Below are positions 6,898 to 12,901 of a stretch of 20,569 nt of DNA, in pieces. Every line of letters starts with the position of its first letter. Within the stretch, counting starts at the first letter, position 1. Location: NCBI GenBank assembly GCA_016294105.1, contig JAEDCN010000038.1:1-20569 (forward strand). The letters run 5' to 3'. Position numbers and translations under genes: made by a program. Origin of the DNA: Treponema sp. GTDB lineage: Bacteria > Spirochaetota > Spirochaetia > Treponematales > Treponemataceae. The notes under the pieces are model-generated. The model did not search any database. It worked only from the letters and a program-made list of their open reading frames with translations, and was not told where the DNA came from.

Positions 6898-7719
6898 TTG
6901 GCTGGAATATCTAATTTCCACACCCATACCTATCTCTGTGGTCATGCAGAAGGCTGGGTTCCTGACTATGTACAGGTAGCCCAGTCTGCAGGCTGTACTG
7001 CCTTGGGCTTTTCTGACCATTGCCCCTATCCTGAGTCAGATTCAAAGTTCTGGCAGGGAAGGGGAGATCAGACTGCTCGCTATCTGAATACCTGGCCAGA
7101 AATCCGAATGACAGAAGGTGAAACTGAATCCTATGTGAATGCGGTGCGGCATGCAGCCTCTACGGTGGATTTTCCCATTTACTTGGGCTTTGAGTGTGAG
7201 TATGACAAGCGGCTTTACAGCTGGTACAAGGACGAGCTTTTAGGCCGCTGGGGAGCTGATTACTTGGTTTTTGGTCCCCACTGGGTGGCTGGAGGTCAGG
7301 ATTTGCCTTACATTCCAGTGGTAACCTCTAGGAAGGAGCTTGGCCGTTATTTTGCTGGGGTGGTGGATGGCATTGCCAGCGGGCTTTTTGCCTTTGTGGC
7401 TCATCCAGATCTTGTTATGGCCAGTGGCCGCCAGTGGGATGCTGACATTGAAGCTGGATTAAAGGATGTGCTACAGGCCGCCATTGACTATAATTTGCCA
7501 GTGGAGGTGAATGGTCTGGGGTTAGCTAGAGCAACGCAGATAGGAAAGGCTGGTTTGTTATATCCCCATAATCGTTTTTGGGAGCTGGTGGCAACATCTG
7601 GAGCCAGGGTGATTTGCAACTCAGATGCCCACCAAAGCGAAAATACCATCATCCACGCCCAGCTTGCCAGGGACTACGCCGCAGAATTCGGGCTGGTTCC
7701 GGTGGAGGGGATTTTTTAG
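6898..7719 (+). CDS. histidinol-phosphatase, PHP family (HisK type)
   Basis: A 273-aa PHP-domain metal-dependent phosphatase. The family's histidinol-phosphatase removes phosphate from L-histidinol phosphate in histidine biosynthesis (EC 3.1.3.15). Metal-binding motifs are in order: NFHTHTYLCGH (first HxH), FSDHCP, GFECEYD, FGPHWV, FVAHPDL and the C-terminal NSDAH. The start is TTG 6898, immediately after the TAA of the preceding gene. It is supported by GGAGAAGG (6885-6892) five bases upstream inside the previous coding region, so the two genes are probably co-transcribed and coupled. No other his gene is nearby, so a different phosphorylated substrate remains possible. Confidence 0.8.
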   Translation: MAGISNFHTHTYLCGHAEGWVPDYVQVAQSAGCTALGFSDHCPYPESDSKFWQGRGDQTARYLNTWPEIRMTEGETESYVNAVRHAASTVDFPIYLGFECEYDKRLYSWYKDELLGRWGADYLVFGPHWVAGGQDLPYIPVVTSRKELGRYFAGVVDGIASGLFAFVAHPDLVMASGRQWDADIEAGLKDVLQAAIDYNLPVEVNGLGLARATQIGKAGLLYPHNRFWELVATSGARVICNSDAHQSENTIIHAQLARDYAAEFGLVPVEGIF

Positions 7720-7793
7720 GGAGAGGAGATAGGAGTGAGGACTAAGGACTAAGGCTTGAAAATTCGCTCCTCATCCCCATTCCGATGGAACCG

Positions 7794-8204
7794 TTATTTT
7801 TTCAAGCTATCGATGTACTTGTCCAATTCTTCTAGGGAGAAGTTGCTGTATGCGGCGACGGCTGCCACCACTCCTGCGGCGCTTGCCAGGTCATCGGTGT
7901 AGCCCACTGCAGGCATCACGTCGGGAATCAGGTCCAGGGGTAGCAGGATGTAGCCGATGGCTCCGATGATGAGGGCCTTCATCTTGGTGGGGGTGGCGGG
8001 ATTGTCCAGGGCGGAGATGAGGCTTCCCAGGGAGTTGACGATGGCACCTGCCGCTCCCGCCACCACCTTTGGCTTGTTGCGGGTTGCCTTCCTGAGCTTT
8101 ACCAGCAGCTTCAAGGCCATGTTCTTGTCGAAATGCTGCTGGTACTTTTCCACCAGCTCCTCCTCGCTCACACTCTCCACGCTGGTCTCAAAATCCTTTG
8201 CCAT
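7794..8204 (-). CDS. YkvA-like (DUF1232) protein
   Basis: A 136-aa protein with the DUF1232 signature near the C terminus: GYILLPLDLIPDVMPAVGYTDD, a short amphipathic or membrane-associating segment with the conserved PLDLIPD core. Alanine/glycine-rich helices precede and follow it. Function of the family is unknown. ATG 8204 has a strong AAGGAGG ribosome binding site. The gene is clearly richer in G+C than its neighbours on both sides and belongs to the G+C-rich blocks of the 7.8-12.9 kb region. It lies downstream of the unrecognised 209-aa gene on the same strand, separated by the hairpin at 8226-8260. Confidence 0.8.
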   Translation of the reverse strand: MAKDFETSVESVSEEELVEKYQQHFDKNMALKLLVKLRKATRNKPKVVAGAAGAIVNSLGSLISALDNPATPTKMKALIIGAIGYILLPLDLIPDVMPAVGYTDDLASAAGVVAAVAAYSNFSLEELDKYIDSLKK

Positions 8205-8225
8205 AGGCTCCTCCTTTCAATGTAG

Positions 8226-8260
8226 GCAGACTGCAAGTCTTGATGGGCATTGCAGTCTGC
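8226..8260. terminator. perfect 11-base inverted repeat after the 209-aa gene
   Basis: GCAGACTGCAA (8226-8236) and TTGCAGTCTGC (8250-8260) are perfect complements around a 13-base loop. It lies 25 bases past the stop of the minus-strand 209-aa gene and 22 bases before the YkvA-like gene. No T-run follows on either strand, so it may be a transcript-end stabiliser or a protein site rather than an intrinsic terminator. Confidence 0.4.
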
Positions 8261-8284
8261 GGCTTATCTATAGTTAATTATGTA

Positions 8285-8914
8285 TCAGTCAGTTTCAGTA
8301 GTTGCTTTCAAAAAGCTTTGTAGGTCGTCATATAGGTTTGCGGGACAAAGATTTTCCTTTTCCAGCAGGGTGAATAATTTTTTGCACAGTTTCTGCCAAG
8401 TCTCTTCTTCGGCCTTGTTTTGGGAATACAATACGGCATGAATCATTATTGGATTATTATTTGTGTTCGGTTCGCTGTCCACCACTAGATACAGGGCGGG
8501 GGTTTCTATCTTTTCATCATTCAATAGGCTCTGGATGACACCAGTTTGATCGTTGACATGCTTTGAAATGGCCAGAGCCAAGGTCTTCACCACCTTCTGT
8601 TGATGGTAAAGAAGGCAGCCTTCCGTTCCCTCAACCACATCAACAAAAACAGGGGCATCCCCATACTCCAGCCTCACGCACGGATGTTCCGCAAGACCAT
8701 ATACAGAGCACAAGTGTTCCTGCAACGGAGGCTTCTGGATGTTGTACCCTGTCTCCTCCCGCAATCCCTTGTCCCGGAAATGAGTCTGCCATGTTTCCAG
8801 CAAGCCGCCAAGGTCAGCAACCGTTCCATTTGAGCCGCTGGGAACCCACAGGATGGCATCGTATCCAATGCCACCACCGACAATTCGATGGATATTCTTT
8901 TCTTTTGTATCCAT
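8285..8914 (-). CDS. unrecognised 209-aa protein
   Basis: No family was recognised. The protein begins MDTKEKNIHRIVGGGIGYDA and reads as a soluble, mixed alpha/beta protein with no signal peptide and no membrane segment. A hydrophobic strand ALYLVVDSE precedes an MIHAVLYSQ strand, and the C-terminal 50 residues look helical and charged. ATG 8914 is chosen because AAGGAGG lies seven bases upstream; a TTG 18 bases further up overlaps that site. It follows the 305-aa gene on the same strand after a strong RNA hairpin, and precedes the YkvA-like gene. Together with the 305-aa and 50-aa genes it forms the unknown module facing the XRE regulator at 10216. Confidence 0.7.
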   Translation of the reverse strand: MDTKEKNIHRIVGGGIGYDAILWVPSGSNGTVADLGGLLETWQTHFRDKGLREETGYNIQKPPLQEHLCSVYGLAEHPCVRLEYGDAPVFVDVVEGTEGCLLYHQQKVVKTLALAISKHVNDQTGVIQSLLNDEKIETPALYLVVDSEPNTNNNPIMIHAVLYSQNKAEEETWQKLCKKLFTLLEKENLCPANLYDDLQSFLKATTETD

Positions 8915-8952
8915 AAAACTGTCCTCCTTCAAAATAAAAATTTATATTGTCA

Positions 8953-8997
8953 TTGCAGGGAAGCGGCCGAACAAAATGTCCGTCCGCCTCCCCGCAA
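8953..8997 (-). terminator. hairpin after the 305-aa gene, stable only as minus-strand RNA
   Basis: Two 14-base arms (8953-8966 and 8984-8997) pair fully in the minus-strand transcript, with two G-U wobbles. On the plus strand the same positions are A/C mismatches, so the structure is built for minus-strand RNA. It starts 11 bases after the 305-aa stop. An A/T-rich stretch with TTTTTATTTT follows. Probable terminator or processing hairpin. Confidence 0.6.
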
Positions 8998-9007
8998 GGT
9001 ACAATGC

Positions 9008-9925
9008 CTAGATTGAGTCCAGGGAATTCAAGAGGGATTTCTGCCTTTCCATCTCCGCCCGCTCTTCTTCGGACATGTGCTTCATCTTTTCCTGCCGGGC
9101 CAAGCCCAAAGCCCCCAAAGCGTCTTTATTTTCTTGGAGCATTGCAAAGAAGCTGTCCGATGCTTCATCTAGTTTTTTGAAAAGAGATACGTCCATACTA
9201 TGAAAGTCACTATAACCGGCATCCTCGCCCTTGGAATCCTTCAAGCCGAGTGCGTACTCTGCCCAACTTGGCCTCGATCGGTAAGGCCTGGATATTTGGC
9301 GGACCCCAGCCAAAATATTATTCTTATCACGATCGACTATCTTTGGTGTGGATTTCCCCCCTGTTCCCTCAACAGTTAGGTAGTTGCCATCACCCTTGTC
9401 AAAATCCAGGTAGAAATTCATATTAAGCTGGCGCCACCAATACTCTTCATCCTTGAGCTCATCAAGTTTTTTGGGGCTGTACTCGTCTGTAACAATGTAG
9501 GTAAGCATGGTTTTTTCTTTTCCGCTGGGTTTGTACAGGACAAAACGATCCCACATCGTACCACCCTTATTGGAACGGACACAAATCCAGACCGTTGCCC
9601 CCGTCTCAGACTTGCCTCTGACGCAGACACGCTTTCCGTAGTCATCTCCGGCAAAACCAACACTTCGTCCTCTTTCCCATGGACGAAAATACTTGTCGAA
9701 TGGGGCGGGCATGTCTGCCTCGTCAATTATTTCAAGGTAGAATTTATCCCAGATCTTTTCTTTTTCCTCTTCTTTTGGATCCCATTGCCTGAAAATATCC
9801 GTCCATTTCTCCACCAGCTTGATGAAAGCCTGTCCATCACAATTGGTGCATTTTATCTTAGTGAACTTCCTTGACTCATTATCGCGGAAATCAACATCTC
9901 CCAAATAATCTTCTTCAAATCCCAT
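9008..9925 (-). CDS. unrecognised 305-aa protein with a CxxC motif
   Basis: No family was recognised. It is a soluble, strongly charged protein without signal peptide or membrane segment. A KCTNCDG CxxC pair lies near residues 26-29. Aromatic-rich strands follow in the middle (PFDKYFRPWERG, VWICVRS, WWRQLNMNFYLDFD). The last 40 residues are a likely coiled or helical tail rich in Glu, Lys and Met. ATG 9925 has AAGGAGG at good spacing. Its start is 12 bases after the stop of the 50-aa gene, so the two are an operon; a hairpin ends the unit at 8953-8997. What it does is unknown. A role in stress or defence is only suggested by the accessory setting beside a divergent XRE regulator. Confidence 0.7.
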   Translation of the reverse strand: MGFEEDYLGDVDFRDNESRKFTKIKCTNCDGQAFIKLVEKWTDIFRQWDPKEEEKEKIWDKFYLEIIDEADMPAPFDKYFRPWERGRSVGFAGDDYGKRVCVRGKSETGATVWICVRSNKGGTMWDRFVLYKPSGKEKTMLTYIVTDEYSPKKLDELKDEEYWWRQLNMNFYLDFDKGDGNYLTVEGTGGKSTPKIVDRDKNNILAGVRQISRPYRSRPSWAEYALGLKDSKGEDAGYSDFHSMDVSLFKKLDEASDSFFAMLQENKDALGALGLARQEKMKHMSEEERAEMERQKSLLNSLDSI

Positions 9926-9937
9926 CTCGCTTCCTCC

Positions 9938-10090
9938 TTAAAGCTTTGTCGCCGAGACATACTTGTAGCGGCCCATGGAGCGCTGCATGAAGAGGGCCTT
10001 TGCCTCTCCAACCGAGTCCGCCTGAATCACCATGTGACATACCACGCCATTGGGCTGTTTGTAGTAGACCTTGTACCGTGCCTTCGCCAT
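9938..10090 (-). CDS. small 50-aa protein, first gene of the unknown operon
   Basis: A short reading frame starting ATG 10090 and ending TAA 9938, with a GGAGGA ribosome binding site three bases before the start. The product begins MAKARYKVYYKQPNGVVCHM and ends RYKYVSATKL. It is basic, with an alternating strand pattern, then a DSVGEAKALFM helix. This resembles tiny beta-beta-alpha-beta proteins that have a 'strand, strand, S-x-x-E-A helix' layout, but no family is claimed. It sits 12 bases ahead of the 305-aa gene and is divergent from the XRE regulator at 10216. Confidence 0.7.
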   Translation of the reverse strand: MAKARYKVYYKQPNGVVCHMVIQADSVGEAKALFMQRSMGRYKYVSATKL

Positions 10091-10215
10091 ACTTCCTCCA
10101 TTTTACCAAACTGTCAGTTATGTTTATCTAACACTACCATATTAACAGTCAATAGTCAATAATCTATATTTATGCAAGACTTTATTTACCCATACTACAC
10201 TTATAGAAGAGGGAC

Positions 10216-10530
10216 ATGAACCAGTTACAAGTCTGCCTTGCCAACAACATGAAGCGCTACCGCAAGCTCCGTGGACTCTCCCAGGAAAAGCTGGCGGAGA
10301 AGTCGGGGGCCTCCGCAAACTACATCGCCCTCATCGAGTGCGGGAAGAATTTTCCCTCCCTGCCCATGATTGAGCATATTGCGGCGGCGCTGGAGGTGGA
10401 CGAGATGGACTTGTTCGACAAGGCCGGTCTGGAATTCCAGAGCAACGAGGCCATACGGAAGCGGCTTTTGGAGCAGCTGGTGGGCGCAGTGAACGATGCC
10501 TTCGACACCATGCTGCGGCGGCAGGGCTAG
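10216..10530 (+). CDS. XRE-family transcriptional regulator
   Basis: A 104-aa DNA-binding protein. The N-terminal helix-turn-helix covers about residues 8-65: MKRYRKLRGLSQEKLAEKSG, then ASANYIALIECGKNFPSLPMIEHIAAALEV. The C-terminal 40 residues are helical and probably dimerise. A GAGGG sequence lies just before ATG 10216. It is transcribed away from the 50-aa/305-aa operon with a 125-base shared intergenic region, the usual arrangement for a regulator of the divergent operon. It is G+C-rich like the pst remnant that follows. It could instead regulate something outside the window. Confidence 0.9.
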   Translation: MNQLQVCLANNMKRYRKLRGLSQEKLAEKSGASANYIALIECGKNFPSLPMIEHIAAALEVDEMDLFDKAGLEFQSNEAIRKRLLEQLVGAVNDAFDTMLRRQG

Positions 10531-10555
10531 ACCCCGTCCGCCCTCCTCATCATGT

Positions 10556-10621
10556 TTTAACAAAATCCTCACTTTTATTTAACTGACCCCTTACCTGCAT
10601 TTCATCTTTCCTCCCTATACT
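10556..10621 (+). promoter_or_regulatory. Pho-box-like repeats and -10 box before the pstS remnant
   Basis: Six-base elements recur every 11 bases: TTTAAC (10556), CCTCAC (10567), TTTAAC (10578), CCTTAC (10589) and TTTCAT (10600). A TATACT -10 box (10616-10621) follows ten bases after the last. Direct repeats in 11-base steps that replace the -35 region are the hallmark of PhoB-type phosphate-starvation promoters. The consensus here is looser than the E. coli one. Confidence 0.55.
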
Positions 10622-10689
10622 CATGGTCGACGGCGGGCCCGGCGTAAGGCGGGCATGGGCCGACAAACTGTTGAAAGGAGATTTTGACA

Positions 10690-10935
10690 ATGAATGTAGG
10701 TACTAGACTTACTTGTATGATGCTGACCTTGGCTGGCATCGTCCTTCTGGGCGCAGGCTGTGCCGGAAAGAATACCGCCATCACGGTGATTTCCCGCGAG
10801 GACGGCTCAGGCACCCGCAGCGCCTTTGTGGAGCTTTTGGGAATTGCTGCCGACGGCGTGGACAGGACTACTGAGCTGGCCATAAAAAAACTGGTGCAAG
10901 GCATTGCACCAGTTACTGAACATACAGAAGATTAA
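10690..10935 (+). pseudogene. pstS: 5' remnant of phosphate-binding lipoprotein gene pstS
   Basis: ATG 10690 follows an AAAGGAG ribosome binding site. The first 64 codons encode a lipoprotein-like signal (hydrophobic core, Cys24) and the PstS beginning ITVISREDGSGTRSAFVELL, with the phosphate-binding GSGTR loop. After codon 64 (10881) PstS similarity stops, and 17 unrelated codons run through a foreign hairpin to TAA 10935. About three quarters of the protein is absent. Intact PstS binds periplasmic phosphate for the PstCAB transporter. The promoter, leader and reading direction match those of the phoU remnant at 12044, so this is the front end of a former pst operon. Confidence 0.85.
10883..10914 (-). 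terminator. intrinsic terminator of the 92-aa gene
   Basis: AACTGGTGCAA (10889-10899) and TTGCACCAGTT (10904-10914) form a perfect 11-base stem with a 4-base loop. On the minus strand it is followed by a run of seven T residues. It ends the minus-strand gene at 10972 and marks the left edge of the foreign insert, directly against the pstS remnant. Confidence 0.85.
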
Positions 10936-10971
10936 TTGGTAGTCCAGCTTATGAATACAAGCTGAACGGAA

Positions 10972-11250
10972 CTACAATTTCTCCCACAATTCATTGTCTG
11001 ACAAGCTTCCATAGATTGTGTGACTCTTTATCTTCTTGCCAGAAGATGCTACACATCCAGAAGCCCCTATTTTTCTAGCAATCAAACCATGGTACTGTGA
11101 CACAGAACAATTTTCCGGACATCCTTTTAAATACACAATGTGATATTTGTCCACCGTGATAAGTTCATTAATCACTGCATGGGAATCAAACAAGTCACCC
11201 TTCGAGAAATTTATATTGATGATTTCCTTAATGGCCTCATCCAAACTCAT
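10972..11250 (-). CDS. unrecognised 92-aa protein within the pst insertion
   Basis: A complete small gene with its own promoter (11288-11316), a strong AGGAGG ribosome binding site seven bases before ATG 11250, and an intrinsic terminator. The protein begins MSLDEAIKEIININFSKGDL and ends LSDNELWEKL. A segment FDSHAVINELI is followed by YHIVYLKGCPENCSVSQYHG, a compact alpha/beta or winged-helix-like pattern with a possible 'SVSQYHGLIAR' recognition helix. No signal or membrane segment is present. It is A+T-rich relative to the pst remnants on either side. Its neighbour is a truncated restriction-type nuclease in the same orientation, upstream of it. Small proteins of this kind often accompany restriction genes, but function here is not established. 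Confidence 0.75.
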   Translation of the reverse strand: MSLDEAIKEIININFSKGDLFDSHAVINELITVDKYHIVYLKGCPENCSVSQYHGLIARKIGASGCVASSGKKIKSHTIYGSLSDNELWEKL

Positions 11251-11287
11251 ATCCAATCCTCCTAATAACAAAATAACTTTATTTAAT

Positions 11288-11316
11288 AGGATACCATAGT
11301 TTGTATAAACTGAAAA
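11288..11316 (-). promoter_or_regulatory. promoter of the 92-aa gene
   Basis: On the minus strand TTTTCA (11311-11316) and TATCCT (11288-11293) are 17 bases apart. The promoter lies 38 bases before the ATG at 11250. A run of 12-13 T residues and other A/T-rich DNA lies further upstream (about 11327-11360). Confidence 0.5.
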
Positions 11317-11385
11317 TAATTGAACAAAATTTTTTTTTTACAGTTATTTTTTATTATTCTAAACGTAGCAGATATTGGATGACAA

Positions 11386-11415
11386 ATCGCCATCAATCCA
11401 TAGGTTGATGGCGAT
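11386..11415 (-). terminator. hairpin after the nuclease remnant
   Basis: ATCGCCATCAA (11386-11396) and TTGATGGCGAT (11405-11415) are a perfect 11-base inverted repeat with an 8-base loop. It begins 10 bases past the minus-strand stop at 11425. The following TTTGTC is only a weak T-run. Confidence 0.6.
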
Positions 11416-11424
11416 GAAGTCAGT

Positions 11425-12036
11425 TTAACCTATATCCGGCAGATACTTCTTCTTGAAGGCCTCGTAATGCTCTTTCAGTGCAGTATCATCTGATTTCATC
11501 AGATCCTCAACCCAGTCGTCAATGCAGATGCAGTGGATTCTTTGCTGAATCCCCGCAGGACACTTTTCCTTTGCCGCCTCCACCGCTTCTTTCAAGTCCT
11601 CACGGAATTTTGGGAACACGAAGAACACAGTATGCTGATGGATCCCAGCATAAAGGATGTTCCGCCACAGCTGGTAATCTGTGGCAAAGGTCTCTTTATT
11701 AATGTTTATACCGTGCTTCGCCAGCCTGTCCTTGTAGATTGTCTCGAATTTCTCCTGATGCCGCTCGTCGTCCTTCATGACAGAAAAGTCTGGCTCGGAA
11801 TACTTGAACTCAAAGGACAGGGTTTCCTCAGGATTGGTGGTGCAGTAGAAGTCGAACTGGGTTCTCTCGTTTTCATCCACAATCTTTTCAAAGGTCGGCT
11901 CTTCAAGCTTTGCTCCACGCACTGCATCAGGACAGGATTTCTTGATGTACTCCAGCAGTATGCCCCTTTCCTGCAGGGGAACCATAAAATTGAGGCACAT
12001 GGCCTGGGAGGAATTCAGATGGCCGAAGGCCGGGTG
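11425..12036 (-). pseudogene. 5'-truncated PD-(D/E)XK nuclease, PGN_0703-like restriction endonuclease
   Basis: About 203 codons remain, with no start codon of its own at the upstream edge. The fragment opens with HPAFGHLNSSQAMCLNF. Then come FEKIVDENERTQFDFY and SFEFKYSE, a D...ExK-type nuclease core. The later part is YQLWRNILYAGIHQHTVFFVFP. This combination resembles the PGN_0703 family of putative restriction endonucleases, recognised by motif memory only. The reading frame continues past 12036, but there it only reads antisense through phoU, so the N-terminal part was lost at the junction with the phoU remnant. An internal ATG at MVPLQERG could still give a shortened protein with the catalytic residues. 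No promoter for it is seen. Confidence 0.65.
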
Positions 12037-12043
12037 CAGGGGA

Positions 12044-12523
12044 ATTGAGAGTCTGTGCATGAAGCTGCTGCTGCGCCAGCAGCCGGTGGCAAAGGACCTG
12101 CGGGTGGTTTCGGTGGCCCTGAAGATGATTCGTGACATGGAGCGCATCGGGGACCAGGCTGCCGACATAGCAGAGATTTCCCGCCACATTGAGAATGACA
12201 ATGTGTTCGGCCGCGTCCACGTGAAGGAGATGGCTGAGGCCGCCATCAAGATGGTGACGGACAGCATCAACTCATTCGTGGCCCGTGACGTTGCGGCTGC
12301 CCACAAGGTGGTGGCGGATGACGACACGGTGGACGGCCTCTTTCTGGAGGTGCGACGGGAACTGGTGGCGGCTTTGGCGGAAAATTCTGTGGTGGGGGAG
12401 TCCTGCATCGACATACTGATGATTGCCAAGTACCTGGAGCGCATCGGTGACCACGCCACCAATATAGCCGAGTGGGTGGAATATTCCGTCACCGGGGTTC
12501 ATGTGGGTGAGTCTGTGGAATAG
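12044..12523 (+). pseudogene. phoU: 3' remnant of phosphate regulator gene phoU
   Basis: PhoU similarity begins abruptly at IESLCMKLLLRQQPVAKDLR and continues in frame to TAG 12523, about 159 residues. Both PhoU metal-binding-type signatures are seen: the first-repeat ERIGDQAADIAE and the second-repeat ERIGDHATNIAEW. About 60 N-terminal residues are missing, as is any start codon with a ribosome binding site. PhoU normally restrains PhoR/PhoB signalling and the Pst transporter and is the last gene of pst operons. The DNA is about two-thirds G+C in the one line I counted by hand (12061-12120), much higher than the insert before it. Orientation and order match the pstS remnant at 10690. Confidence 0.88.
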
Positions 12524-12538
12524 GCGGAGACGGCAGGC

Positions 12539-12901
12539 TCACTCCTGCTGGAAAAGCTCCGGGTGCTGGTGGCGGTCCTTGTCGATTTCCAGAATTTCCT
12601 TGTTCAGGAAGAAGGAGAGGACTGTCCGCAGCACCACAATGCCTGCCAGGATGGCCAGCTCGTGAAGTCCCGGCTCCACAATGGTTTTCAGGATGTCGGC
12701 GGCAATCAGCAGCTCCAGCGCCAGCAGCAGGTAGGTGCCGAAGTCGGCCCGCAGAACCCGCAGGAGCTGGATGTTGTATTTCCCCCTGAGCCGTAGCAGC
12801 TCTGTCTTGACGAAGGCCACGGCCGCCACCAGGGTGCCGTAGACCACCACAAAGATGCTGATGAGGCTGATGATGATGGCCAGTTCCTCCAGAAATTTCA
12901 T
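12539..12901 (-). CDS. DUF1622 membrane protein
   Basis: A 120-aa membrane protein of the DUF1622 type. Three hydrophobic segments are visible: LAIIISLISIFVVVYGTLVA, then YLLLALELLIAADIL and LAILAGIVVLRTVLSFFL. Between the first two lies LLRLRGKYNIQLLRVLRADFG, the typical cytoplasmic linker. ATG 12901 overlaps the TGA of the upstream thioesterase (ATGA), and AAAAGGAACGAGG supplies the ribosome binding site, so the genes are coupled. The longer frame to 13009 only extends into the thioesterase and is not used. Function of the family is unknown. The gene is convergent with the phoU remnant, 15 bases apart. Confidence 0.85.
   Translation of the reverse strand: MKFLEELAIIISLISIFVVVYGTLVAAVAFVKTELLRLRGKYNIQLLRVLRADFGTYLLLALELLIAADILKTIVEPGLHELAILAGIVVLRTVLSFFLNKEILEIDKDRHQHPELFQQE

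Noticed and set aside
7739..7754. Short direct repeat GGACTAAGGACTAAGG after the PHP gene
   Set aside because: A two-copy seven-base repeat in a short gap; no structure or coding meaning can be supported.
9915..10109. 64-aa minus-strand open frame over the 50-aa gene
   Set aside because: It is a different phase with no ribosome binding site; the 50-aa frame has GGAGGA and proper spacing to the next gene.
10139..10165. Tandem AGTCAAT repeats in the intergenic region before the XRE gene
   Set aside because: Only two adjacent seven-base copies, no spacer-repeat pattern; too little to call a CRISPR or defined operator.
8205..10215. Integron gene cassettes (small unknown genes with hairpins between them)
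   Set aside because: Treponema integrons are known, but I could not find paired RYYYAAC/GTTRRRY core sites around the hairpins and there is no integrase gene in the window.
12037..12492. N-terminal part of a 355-aa minus-strand frame joined to the nuclease remnant
   Set aside because: This portion only reads phoU backwards (Ser/Arg/Thr-rich, no domain). The nuclease sequence ends at about 12036.
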